NCBI GenBank assembly: GCA_030950825.1
Contig: JAUZQT010000120.1
Span: 1-5,908 of the forward strand
DNA length: 5,908 bases
Origin: Mariprofundaceae bacterium
Lineage (GTDB): Bacteria > Pseudomonadota > Zetaproteobacteria > Mariprofundales > Mariprofundaceae
Direction of reading: 5' to 3'
Shown piece by piece: positions 1-5,908 of the stretch. The notes beneath the pieces were generated by a model. The model was not told where the DNA came from, did not search any database, and saw nothing but the letters and a program-made list of their open reading frames with translations. The translations under genes and the position numbers were made by a program. The stretch's first letter is position 1. Each line of letters starts with the position of its first letter.

Positions 1-502
1 TTTGTGACAAAATAGATTGTTCAGGATCGATATCCTTCCTTTTTAAAGTTCTTTTATTCCCCTGCGTATCGTGGCGACTTCCCTGCTGAACACTCAATAC
101 TGGATGATTATTTTCATATTTATAAAAGAAAAATGCTCTGCTATTTCCTGCCGTTGGAGCCTCATTTTCGATCTTCTCATCAATCAATGAAAATCGATTA
201 CCTTCTGAAGTGAACTCAAAGCGATGAAGCAAACTTTTGGACCCATTCGGGTATTTGACAACGACTTCCACTTGAGCCGATTTATCAGGGCTATCTTTCC
301 GAAGCCAGTCAGTTACTCCTCCGGCTTTCTTAACAGGCGTGGCAAGAGCGTTCGGAGCAGCTTGGAGCAATGAAATCACTTCAATAAAATTTGATTTCCC
401 AGACCCGTTCGGGCCAATCAATACATTGAGTGCTTTCAGTTCCAAATCAATGCCTTCTGAATCAAAGCTCAATAGGTTTTTTACTTTAATGGATTCAATC
501 AC
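1..502 (-). CDS. AAA family ATPase, RecF/SMC/OLD-like (partial, 3' end outside window)
   Basis: This is the N-terminal 167 residues of a P-loop ATPase. The protein opens with a short beta strand, then LKALNVLIGPNGSGKSNFIE, where GPNGSGKS (residues 30-37) is a textbook Walker A motif. The 'nxLsF... LNVLIGPNGSGKSN' arrangement is typical of AAA_21/AAA_15-type predicted ATPases related to RecF, SMC and OLD proteins (COG4637-like). Signature, Walker B and any Toprim or nuclease part would lie beyond base 1. The start is GTG 502-500: a TGA two codons upstream blocks extension, and GGAG lies 6 bases before it. It begins 25 bases after the thrC stop with no hairpin between, so cotranscription with hom-thrC is likely. 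Members of this family occur in phage-defence modules, but also as orphan genes. That role is inference; only the ATPase fold is secure. Confidence 0.85.
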   Translation of the reverse strand, partial: MIESIKVKNLLSFDSEGIDLELKALNVLIGPNGSGKSNFIEVISLLQAAPNALATPVKKAGGVTDWLRKDSPDKSAQVEVVVKYPNGSKSLLHRFEFTSEGNRFSLIDEKIENEAPTAGNSRAFFFYKYENNHPVLSVQQGSRHDTQGNKRTLKRKDIDPEQSILSQ

Positions 503-508
503 CGCTCA

Positions 509-512
509 CTCC
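509..512 (-). promoter_or_regulatory. Ribosome binding site deciding the GTG start of the ATPase
   Basis: The minus strand reads GGAG, then six bases, then GTG (502-500). An in-frame TGA lies between the GGAG and the GTG, so under the standard code the protein cannot start further upstream. The first residues after the GTG (IESIKVKNLLSF) also match where proteins of this family normally begin. Confidence 0.6.
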
Positions 513-527
513 GTCATCAGGTGCATC

Positions 528-1586
528 TCAACTATCCAACACTCGGCGCACAGCATCTTGTGTTGCATCAATGGTAATCGGTGTCGCAATGCCAGACATT
601 GCCGTATCAGGATCTTTCAAGCCATTGCCTGTAAGCGTACAAACAATTTTATCACCAGCATTAAAATAACCTGCATTATTCAGCTTAATAATGCCTGCTA
701 CCGATGCCGCAGATGCAGGTTCACAAAACACACCTTCAAGTGATGCCAACATATCATAGGCTTGCAAAATTTCTTTATCCGTCACTGCATCAATCACACC
801 GCCTGATTCATCACGTGCCGCTTCTGCCTGTTTCCACGATGCAGGTTTACCAATACGAATCGCTGTGGCAATGGTTTCAGGATTTTCTACGGGTGCACCA
901 TTGACAATCGGTGCTGCACCTGCAGCTTGAAAACCAAGCATCTTAGGCAAGCTCTTGGAAATACGTTTTTCATGGTATTCCTTATAACCCATCCAGTAAG
1001 CCGTAATATTACCTGCATTACCCACTGGCAAGGCATGAAAGTCGGGTGCAAACCCCAACTCATCAACAATTTCAAATGCGCCCGTTTTCTGCCCTTGAAT
1101 ACGAAATGGATTGACTGAGTTCACCAATGAAATCGAACCGTCGGCAGAAATATCACGTACAATTTGCAAAGCATCATCAAAATTACCACGAATTTGAATC
1201 ACCTTTGCGCCATAACGCATACCTTGGGACATTTTTCCCAAAGCAATTTTACCATCTGGAATCAATACATAGGCTTCCATGCCGCAATTGGCTGCATAAG
1301 CTGCAGCCGAGGCAGATGTATTGCCTGTAGAGGCGCAAATAATCTTGCGTGAACCCGCATTATACGCTTGAGTTACAGCCATGGTCATACCGCGATCTTT
1401 AAAGGATCCCGTAGGATTCAGACCTTCAAATTTTAAAAAAATATTCAATTCAGCGTTGATAGCGTTGCGTAAATTATGCGATTCATGCAATGGCGTATTA
1501 CCTTCATATAAGGTAATCACTGCATCATCTTTGGCTATAGGCAAGAAAGCTCTATATCGATTAATAATTCCTTCATAACGAGGCAT
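528..1586 (-). CDS. thrC: Threonine synthase
   Basis: Threonine synthase converts O-phospho-L-homoserine to L-threonine and phosphate with pyridoxal phosphate (PLP), the last step of threonine synthesis in the cytosol. The 352-residue length matches the short form of this fold-type II PLP family. Visible motifs are NPTGSFKDRGM with the probable PLP lysine K63, STGNTSASAA (about 86-95), the PLP phosphate-binding loop GNAGN (189-193), CEPASAA (288-294) and TGNGLKDP (319-326). ATG 1586 is preferred over the in-frame TTG 1598, because GGAG sits six bases before the ATG and the TTG itself overlaps that GGAG. The gene begins one base after the hom stop, so translation is probably coupled. It ends with TGA, showing that UGA is a working stop codon in this genome. 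Its substrate requires homoserine kinase, which is not in the window. Confidence 0.96.
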   Translation of the reverse strand: MPRYEGIINRYRAFLPIAKDDAVITLYEGNTPLHESHNLRNAINAELNIFLKFEGLNPTGSFKDRGMTMAVTQAYNAGSRKIICASTGNTSASAAAYAANCGMEAYVLIPDGKIALGKMSQGMRYGAKVIQIRGNFDDALQIVRDISADGSISLVNSVNPFRIQGQKTGAFEIVDELGFAPDFHALPVGNAGNITAYWMGYKEYHEKRISKSLPKMLGFQAAGAAPIVNGAPVENPETIATAIRIGKPASWKQAEAARDESGGVIDAVTDKEILQAYDMLASLEGVFCEPASAASVAGIIKLNNAGYFNAGDKIVCTLTGNGLKDPDTAMSGIATPITIDATQDAVRRVLDS

Positions 1587-1587
1587 C

Positions 1588-2922
1588 TTAAACTCCAAAT
1601 GATTCTTTACGTAGAATCAAAACATCTTCCTGAACACTTGGTAGCGATATAATACGGCTAATCGCTGCCTGTAAATTTCCTTCAGTGGTAGCATGGGTCA
1701 ACATAATCACAGGCACAGCTTGCGTGGCGTGGCGTTCTTTTTGTGAAACCGCTTCTAGGCTGATACGATGATCTGCCAAAATAGAACTAATCGCAGCAAT
1801 CACACCCGGTTCATCTTGCACCATAAAACGTAAATAATATTCACTTTGAACATCTGCCATCGGCAAGGTTGCAATATCTTGGCGCTCTGATGCGACATAA
1901 GCCATCGGTGGCGCTAAATACTTAACACCACCCGAAGCCCCGTTCCCACAAACACGAGCAATATCCATCACATCAGCAATAACAGCAGATGCTGTTGGTC
2001 GCTCGCCTGCTCCACGGCCTGTATAAACAGTATGTTCGACAAAATCGCCCGACACCATTACAGCATTGTATGAATCCGATACCTGCGCAATTTGCGCTGA
2101 TAATGGCACCAATGTTGGATGCACACGCATTTCAACCTTATCCACACCATCAACACAATGCGGCTTGGCAATACCCAGTAATTTAATACGATAGCCAAGC
2201 TCGGCTACTGCCTCAATATCAGCGGCGGTAATTTTGCTAATGCCTTCGGTAAACACCTCATCAAACTTGATTTTCGAACCAAATGACATCGAGGCTAAAA
2301 TAGAAAGCTTATGCGCTGTATCAATACCTTCCACATCAAAGGTAGGATCTGCCTCAGCATAACCCAGCTCCTGAGCTTCTTTCAGGACATCCATATAATC
2401 CGCGCCTTCATTTTCCATTTTTGTGAGAATAAAATTGCACGTGCCATTAAAAATGCCGTATAGTGATTCAACACTGTTCGCAGCCAATCCTTCACGCAAA
2501 GCTTTCAGGCAAGGAATACCACCGCCTACAGCTGCTTCAAAACCAATGGCCACACCATGCTTTTCAGCCAGTGGAAACAACTCTTCACCATGCTTGGCAA
2601 TCAACGCTTTATTGGCCGTCACCACATGCTTACCATGCTCAATCGCTGTTGCCACAAAAGTCCGTGCAGGTTCATAACCACCAATCAATTCAATCACCAA
2701 ATCAATATCATCGGCTGTAACCACATCATTGGCATCATCAGTCAAACGAACACCTGACAAATCCAATCAAAAGTCACGATCAAGTGACCGATCTGCCGCC
2801 GCAACCAGACGCAAGGTTTTACCCAATCGACGTGCCATCAATGTTTGCTGCTCAATTAATATACGCGCAGCACCCAGACCGATTGTACCCAGTCCCAAAA
2901 TACCAACTCGAATTTCACTCAT
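1588..2922 (-). CDS. hom: Homoserine dehydrogenase, interrupted by one in-frame TGA (codon 52)
   Basis: Hom reduces aspartate 4-semialdehyde to homoserine with NAD(P)H, the branch point to threonine and methionine. The frame from ATG 2922 to TAA 1588 would give 444 residues if codon 52 were sense, the usual size for monofunctional Hom with an ACT domain. N-terminal Rossmann motif: VGILGLGTIGLG, with GLGTIG at 10-15. Then come VVTANKALIAKHG with catalytic-type K105, the NGTCNFILTKM substrate region (about 160-169), the AEADPTFDVEGIDTAHKL signature with K205, and a C-terminal ACT domain (about 360-437, YYLRFMVQDEPGV). The ACT domain suggests threonine feedback, by family knowledge. GGAG lies five bases before ATG 2922. 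Codon 52 is TGA (2769-2767), followed directly by TTG. A product restarted at TTG 2766 (392 aa) would lack the nucleotide-binding motif. Identity is certain; whether the gene is functional is unresolved. Confidence 0.9.
1593..1596 (-). promoter_or_regulatory. thrC ribosome binding site inside the hom 3' end
   Basis: The minus strand reads GGAG TTTAAG ATG: the Shine-Dalgarno is embedded in the final hom codons (GGA GTT TAA), and thrC starts one base after the stop. This decides ATG 1586 over TTG 1598 as the thrC start. Confidence 0.7.
2767..2769 (-). other. hom: Premature in-frame TGA in hom
   Basis: Both sides of this codon are in the same frame (2922 minus 2769 is 51 codons) and both encode recognisable Hom sequence: AAADRSLDRDF before, LDLSGVRLTDDA after. 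A single substitution therefore explains it and a frameshift does not. A glycine codon GGA changed to TGA is the simplest guess, because Gly is plausible just before xDLSGV, but the original residue is not visible. No Shine-Dalgarno precedes the adjoining TTG. Confidence 0.9.
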
Positions 2923-2971
2923 AGATTCTCCACATTTGCACCACAAAAAACATCCAGGGAACGATGTTCAT
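2915..2971 (-). CDS. Possible 18-codon leader ORF overlapping the hom start
   Basis: ATG 2971 is preceded by GGGAG at six bases spacing, a strong Shine-Dalgarno. The frame encodes MNIVPWMFFVVQMWRIYE and stops at TGA 2917-2915, overlapping the start of hom (TATGAGTGA). It is hydrophobic and rich in Met, Val, Phe and Trp, without the Thr/Ile runs of a thrL-type attenuation peptide, and no terminator hairpin follows it. It may serve translational coupling into hom or may be a chance ORF. I do not recognise the peptide. Confidence 0.3.
   Translation of the reverse strand: MNIVPWMFFVVQMWRIYE
2928..2931 (-). promoter_or_regulatory. hom ribosome binding site
   Basis: The minus strand reads GGAG, then AATCT, then ATG 2922. 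This supports the upstream ATG as the true hom start and therefore supports reading the TGA at codon 52 as internal to the gene. Confidence 0.65.
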
Positions 2972-3001
2972 TTTCTTCTCCCTATGTTCTCTACAGTAAA
3001 C

Positions 3002-4186
3002 TTAGTTACCCGCACCTGCATGTAAGAACTGGCGTATGCCTCGCAATGCTTGGCGGGTACGATGTTCATTTTCAATCAGTGCAATACGCACAAATTTATC
3101 CCCGTAATCACCAAAACCAATACCTGGCGACACAGCGACACCTGCTTCAATTAGCATCTTTTTAGAAAATTCCAGTGAACCCATAGACTTAAATTCATTG
3201 GGAATCTCAGCCCAAACAAACATCGATGCCTTGGGTTTATCCGCCATCCAGCCCATTTTATGTAGGCCGTCAATCAACACATCACGACGCGACTGATACA
3301 TTTGACGAATCCCTTCCACACAGTCTTGTGGACCATTGAGTGCCGCACAGGATGCAATCTGAAGCGGCTGAAAGGTTCCATAATCCAAATAAGACTTAAT
3401 CTTTGCCAGTGCAGCTACAATTTCTTTATTGCCCACCATAAAACCCATACGCCAACCTGGCATATTATAACTTTTTGAAAGTGAATAAAACTCAACCGCC
3501 ACATCCTTAGCACCCGAAACCTGCATAATAGATGGGCATTGATAACCATCAAAAGTGATTTCAGCATAAGCAATATCGGATACCACAATCAAACTGTTTT
3601 CACGCGCAAAATCAACCAGTTTCACATAAAAATCCAAATCAACCACTTGTGCCGTTGGATTGGATGGAAAATTCACAATGATAAGCTTCGGACGCGGCCA
3701 GGAATCTTTCACTGCCTGTTCAATATCTGCAAAATAATCACGATCTGGACCCATTGGTACATGGCGAATATCTGCACCTGCAATGATAAAGCCATACGGA
3801 TGAATAGGATAAGCTGGGTTTGGAGTCAGGATCAAGTCACCAGGAGAAGTAATGGCAACTGCTAAATGTGCCAAACCTTCTTTCGAACCAATCGTTGCAA
3901 TAGCTTCAGTTTCAGGATCCAAATCAACATCAAATTTACGCTTATACCAAGCACAAATTGCTTTACGCAGACCAGGAATCCCTCTTGAAACGGAATAACG
4001 ATGATTGCGGCCATCTTGTGCTGCTTCACAGAGCTTATCAACGATATGCTGCGGTGTTGGCTGGTCTGGATTACCCATGCCAAAATCAATAATGTCTTTG
4101 TCTGCATGACGAAGTTCCATCTTCAACTTGTTTACTTCTGCGAACACATAAGGGGGAAGGCGTTTAATTTTATCAAATTCAAACAT
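3002..4186 (-). CDS. alaC: PLP-dependent aminotransferase, AlaC/AspC class I
   Basis: This is a cytosolic fold-type I aminotransferase of 394 residues, the normal length for the family. The start MFEFDKIKRLPPYVFAEVNK and the stretch DIIDFGMGNPDQPTP (31-45) are typical of alanine-synthesising AlaC-like enzymes. Active-site landmarks are SNPT with N177, SDIAYAE with D204 and Y207, YSLSKSYNMPGWRMGF with the PLP-binding lysine K238, and FVRIAL with substrate carboxylate-binding R367. The likely reaction is pyruvate plus glutamate to alanine plus 2-oxoglutarate. Aspartate, glutamate or other amino donors are possible and cannot be settled from motifs, so the symbol is provisional. It is the first gene after promoter 4262-4234. 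hom follows after 79 bases with no terminator, an aminotransferase-hom-thrC order that suggests a shared amino-acid biosynthesis operon. An in-frame TGA four codons upstream rules out a longer start. Confidence 0.92.
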   Translation of the reverse strand: MFEFDKIKRLPPYVFAEVNKLKMELRHADKDIIDFGMGNPDQPTPQHIVDKLCEAAQDGRNHRYSVSRGIPGLRKAICAWYKRKFDVDLDPETEAIATIGSKEGLAHLAVAITSPGDLILTPNPAYPIHPYGFIIAGADIRHVPMGPDRDYFADIEQAVKDSWPRPKLIIVNFPSNPTAQVVDLDFYVKLVDFARENSLIVVSDIAYAEITFDGYQCPSIMQVSGAKDVAVEFYSLSKSYNMPGWRMGFMVGNKEIVAALAKIKSYLDYGTFQPLQIASCAALNGPQDCVEGIRQMYQSRRDVLIDGLHKMGWMADKPKASMFVWAEIPNEFKSMGSLEFSKKMLIEAGVAVSPGIGFGDYGDKFVRIALIENEHRTRQALRGIRQFLHAGAGN

Positions 4187-4201
4187 GAATAGTCGTCAAA
4201 A

Positions 4202-4206
4202 CTCCT
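4202..4206 (-). promoter_or_regulatory. Distant Shine-Dalgarno of the aminotransferase gene
   Basis: The only purine-rich match, AGGAG, lies 15 bases before ATG 4186, much further than the 5-9 bases seen for the other genes here. No alternative in-frame start exists upstream. Initiation may be weak or may use a folded leader. Confidence 0.4.
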
Positions 4207-4233
4207 AAATATCGCCCAAAAATAGGCGGGCTA

Positions 4234-4262
4234 ATTGTATGGTTGCTAGTTACTGTGGTCAA
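4234..4262 (-). promoter_or_regulatory. Sigma70-type promoter of the aminotransferase-hom-thrC operon
   Basis: On the minus strand, TTGACC (4262-4257) and TACAAT (4239-4234) are separated by exactly 17 bases. Each hexamer is one base off consensus. Transcription would start near 4227, giving a leader of roughly 40 bases before ATG 4186. It lies just downstream of the petC terminator, as expected for an independent operon. Confidence 0.75.
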
Positions 4263-4294
4263 GAAAGGTTAAAAACAGAAAAAAGGACAATAAA

Positions 4295-4330
4295 AAAAAG
4301 CCTGCCCAACAAATGCTGGGCAGGCTTTTT
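4295..4330 (-). terminator. Rho-independent terminator of petB-petC
   Basis: A perfect inverted repeat, GCCTGCCCA (4300-4308) and TGGGCAGGC (4317-4325), encloses an 8-base loop and is extended by five A-T pairs on each side. On the minus strand it is followed by a run of eight T. It lies 19 bases after the petC stop. The plus-strand side also ends in five T, so it may work in both directions. Confidence 0.92.
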
Positions 4331-4349
4331 AACACTCAGGCATGAAACC

Positions 4350-5045
4350 TTAATGTTTCACATCTTTCCAGACTTCAACCTTCAAGCGCCACAACACAAG
4401 TGTTAAGAGCAACAAGAAGCCCAACACCCAACAACCAAGCGCACGACGTTCATTTTGATGTGGATCCGCAATGAATGCCAAGAAAGCAGACACATCCTGC
4501 GCATCTTTTTCAAGTTGAGCGGTATCTTCTGGTTCATGATCCAACCACGCCAATGGATCGGGCATGGCAATACGATGACCTGGAAAATACTCGTTGTAGT
4601 TTCCTTCAGGAATTTTTCCTTCGGGATCGTTTTCAAAGCCCGTCAATATTGAATACACATAATTCGCACCACCGCGACGCGCCGCAACAATCACGGATAA
4701 ATCAGGGGGTACTTTACCATAAGATGCTTCCCCATCTTCAAGTGAAAGTTCAGTCCGAATACCTTCAGTCATAGCATGATCACCACGAAGCTCATCAACC
4801 TCTTCACGGCTTAAGCCAATCTCTGGATAATCCATCAAACCCTTGTAAGTCACATAGGTGGCTGAATGACAACCCATACAAACATCTGTAAAGACAGTCA
4901 AACCACGGCGGATTTGAGCTTGATCGGTCACATCAATTTTAGCATGTTTTAGCGCTGCTTCATGCCCTTCACTGGCCAAAGCACTTTGCGAAAAAGATAG
5001 CACCATTAGTGTACCAACAGCGATTAATAACTGTTTCAGCTTCAT
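4350..5045 (-). CDS. petC: Cytochrome c1 of the bc1 complex
   Basis: Cytochrome c1 passes electrons from the Rieske protein to soluble cytochrome c in the quinol:cytochrome c oxidoreductase. The 231-residue precursor has a Sec signal peptide (residues 1-25, KLKQ then a hydrophobic core, probable cleavage after ALA). It carries a single haem c motif CMGCH (56-60), PPDLS (113-117), a probable axial Met161 in HRIAMPDP, and one C-terminal transmembrane anchor (about 204-219). That gives a periplasmic haem domain and a short cytoplasmic tail. ATG 5045 is chosen because MKLKQLLIAV begins the signal peptide and GGAGG lies nine bases upstream; a longer frame from 5144 only overlaps petB. The start follows the petB stop by one base, so translation is probably coupled. 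A strong terminator follows. It is compact for a cytochrome c1 but shows no sign of damage. Confidence 0.95.
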   Translation of the reverse strand: MKLKQLLIAVGTLMVLSFSQSALASEGHEAALKHAKIDVTDQAQIRRGLTVFTDVCMGCHSATYVTYKGLMDYPEIGLSREEVDELRGDHAMTEGIRTELSLEDGEASYGKVPPDLSVIVAARRGGANYVYSILTGFENDPEGKIPEGNYNEYFPGHRIAMPDPLAWLDHEPEDTAQLEKDAQDVSAFLAFIADPHQNERRALGCWVLGFLLLLTLVLWRLKVEVWKDVKH

Positions 5046-5046
5046 A

Positions 5047-5908
5047 TTAAATCCCCTCCGGCACAGGTTTGGTCTTTTCAAACTTCGGCACAACGAGCAG
5101 CAACAAGAAGAATGCGAAGTAATAGGTCGTCGCAATCTGACCAATGAGCTTCAACGTTGGTGTTGGCGCCGAGTGACCACAATAGCCCAAGACGATCACG
5201 GTAACGAAGAACAAATAAACCATTTGTTTAAACACTGGACGGTAACGCGCCGAACGAACCTTGGAACGATCCAAGAATGGCAGTGCAAACAGAATGGCCA
5301 AAGAAGCACCCATCATCACCACACCCAGCAATTTGGATTCAAATGAACGCAAAATCGTATACCAAGGTGTCAAATACCAAACTGGCGCGATATGCGCAGG
5401 TGTTGATAAATTATTTGCAGGCACATAGTTATCCACCTCAATAAAGTAACCCCAAGCTTGCGGATTAAAGAATACAAAGTAGCAATAAACCAACAAGAAC
5501 ACAGCCACACCAAAGGCATCTTTGATGGTGTAATAAGGGTGAAACATAATCTTCTCTTCATCTTTGGTCAGATCAATGCCATCAGGATTATTGGAATGCA
5601 CCACATGTAAGGCATGGATATGTCCACCAACAATTGCAGCTAGCAATAATGGGAAAAGATAATGCAGTGAGAAGAAACGATTCAATGTTGGATCACCAAC
5701 CGCGAAACCACCACGCAATACTTCCTGCAAGAACTCGCCAATTATAGGTAAAGCACCAAACAAGTTCGTAATCACAGTTGCACCCCAGAAAGACATCTGA
5801 CCCCAAGGCAATAAATAACCAAAGAATGCAGCACCTTGCATAATCAATAGGATTACAACACCAATGATCCACAATAATTCACGAGGCTCTTTATACGAAC
5901 CATAATAC
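5047..5908 (-). CDS. petB: Cytochrome b of the bc1 complex (partial, 5' end outside window)
   Basis: This is the C-terminal 286 residues of cytochrome b, the membrane subunit that carries haems bL and bH and oxidises quinol. The fragment begins at YYGSYKEPRELLWIIGV and GYLLPWGQMSFWGATVITN (helix C). Helix D carries two haem-ligand histidines, H82 (SLHYLFP) and H96 (GGH), spaced 14 apart as in known cytochromes b, then H101 at the Qi-site position and SNNPDG. The Qo-site motif is PVWY (175-178) rather than PEWY. Later hydrophobic segments and a C-terminal GQIATTYYFAFF helix make this a full-length proteobacterial cytochrome b, not a split b6/subunit IV. Helices A and B and the other two haem ligands are outside the window. 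The Rieske gene is expected further upstream, which is inference. Confidence 0.97.
   Translation of the reverse strand, partial: YYGSYKEPRELLWIIGVVILLIMQGAAFFGYLLPWGQMSFWGATVITNLFGALPIIGEFLQEVLRGGFAVGDPTLNRFFSLHYLFPLLLAAIVGGHIHALHVVHSNNPDGIDLTKDEEKIMFHPYYTIKDAFGVAVFLLVYCYFVFFNPQAWGYFIEVDNYVPANNLSTPAHIAPVWYLTPWYTILRSFESKLLGVVMMGASLAILFALPFLDRSKVRSARYRPVFKQMVYLFFVTVIVLGYCGHSAPTPTLKLIGQIATTYYFAFFLLLLVVPKFEKTKPVPEGI

Noticed and set aside
503..527. Six-codon ORF between thrC and the ATPase (MHLMTE)
   Set aside because: It is very short, lacks a Shine-Dalgarno of its own, and is best seen as spacer. Its TGA simply limits the ATPase start.
339..743. Plus-strand ORF spanning the ATPase start and thrC end
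   Set aside because: It is antisense to two well-supported genes, and its translation shows no recognisable domain.
1587..1598. thrC start at TTG 1598
   Set aside because: This TTG lies over the GGAG that serves ATG 1586 and has no Shine-Dalgarno of its own.
1588..2766. Hom starting at TTG 2766 as the native gene
   Set aside because: It would lack the GLGTIG dinucleotide-binding motif, has no Shine-Dalgarno, and the upstream 51 codons are clear Hom sequence with a good ribosome binding site.
2767..2769. Genome-wide UGA reassignment (Gly or Trp) to explain the hom TGA
   Set aside because: thrC ends at a TGA exactly where the protein should end, and no other TGA interrupts petB, petC, the aminotransferase, thrC or the ATPase fragment.
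2764..2775. Frameshift at the TTTT run in hom instead of a nonsense substitution
   Set aside because: Recognisable Hom residues continue in the same frame on both sides, so one insertion or deletion would break the frame rather than restore it.
2729..3025. Plus-strand ORF across the hom 5' end and spacer
   Set aside because: It is antisense to the Hom Rossmann region, with low-complexity Ser/Arg-rich content and no family resemblance.
4211..4232. Riboswitch or attenuator hairpin in the aminotransferase leader
   Set aside because: Only 4-5 base pairs can form (GCCC with GGGC) with no U-run after it, which is too weak to call.
5046..5144. Cytochrome c1 starting at 5144
   Set aside because: The extra 33 residues overlap petB, are not signal-peptide-like, and would bury the real signal peptide that begins at 5045.

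Overview
The window reads as ordinary chromosomal DNA of a proteobacterium with moderate-to-low GC. Every supported gene lies on the minus strand, so in transcription order the window runs from base 5908 down to base 1. A gamma- or zetaproteobacterium-like host is my inference. It rests on a bc1 complex with separate cytochrome b and cytochrome c1 genes, a PVWY-type Qo motif, and an AlaC-like aminotransferase followed by hom and a short-type thrC. The sequence alone does not fix the taxon.

Layout: (a) 5908-4350 holds the end of the cytochrome bc1 operon, petB (5' part outside the window) followed after one base by petC. It closes at a strong hairpin terminator (4295-4330). (b) 4262-4234 carries a near-consensus sigma70-type promoter for a second operon. 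(c) 4186-528 contains an AlaC/AspC-family aminotransferase, a short possible leader ORF, homoserine dehydrogenase (hom) and threonine synthase (thrC). (d) 502-1 is the N-terminal part of a RecF/SMC-like AAA ATPase, starting 25 bases after thrC with no terminator between them.

The first two genes make the membrane cytochromes of the quinol:cytochrome c oxidoreductase. The second operon supplies amino acid biosynthesis: Hom makes homoserine from aspartate semialdehyde, and ThrC turns phosphohomoserine into threonine. The aminotransferase provides amino-group transfer, probably for alanine or aspartate-family chemistry. Homoserine kinase (thrB), needed between Hom and ThrC, is not present here.

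The main anomaly is in hom. The reading frame is intact from ATG 2922 to TAA 1588 except for a single in-frame TGA at codon 52 (2769-2767), between the Rossmann dinucleotide-binding motif and the rest of the enzyme. thrC ends at a TGA, so wholesale UGA reassignment is unlikely. The choices are a sequencing or assembly error, a real nonsense mutation, or local readthrough. The second item to follow is the truncated ATPase, a type often found in defence or accessory modules, which here appears to ride on the threonine operon.
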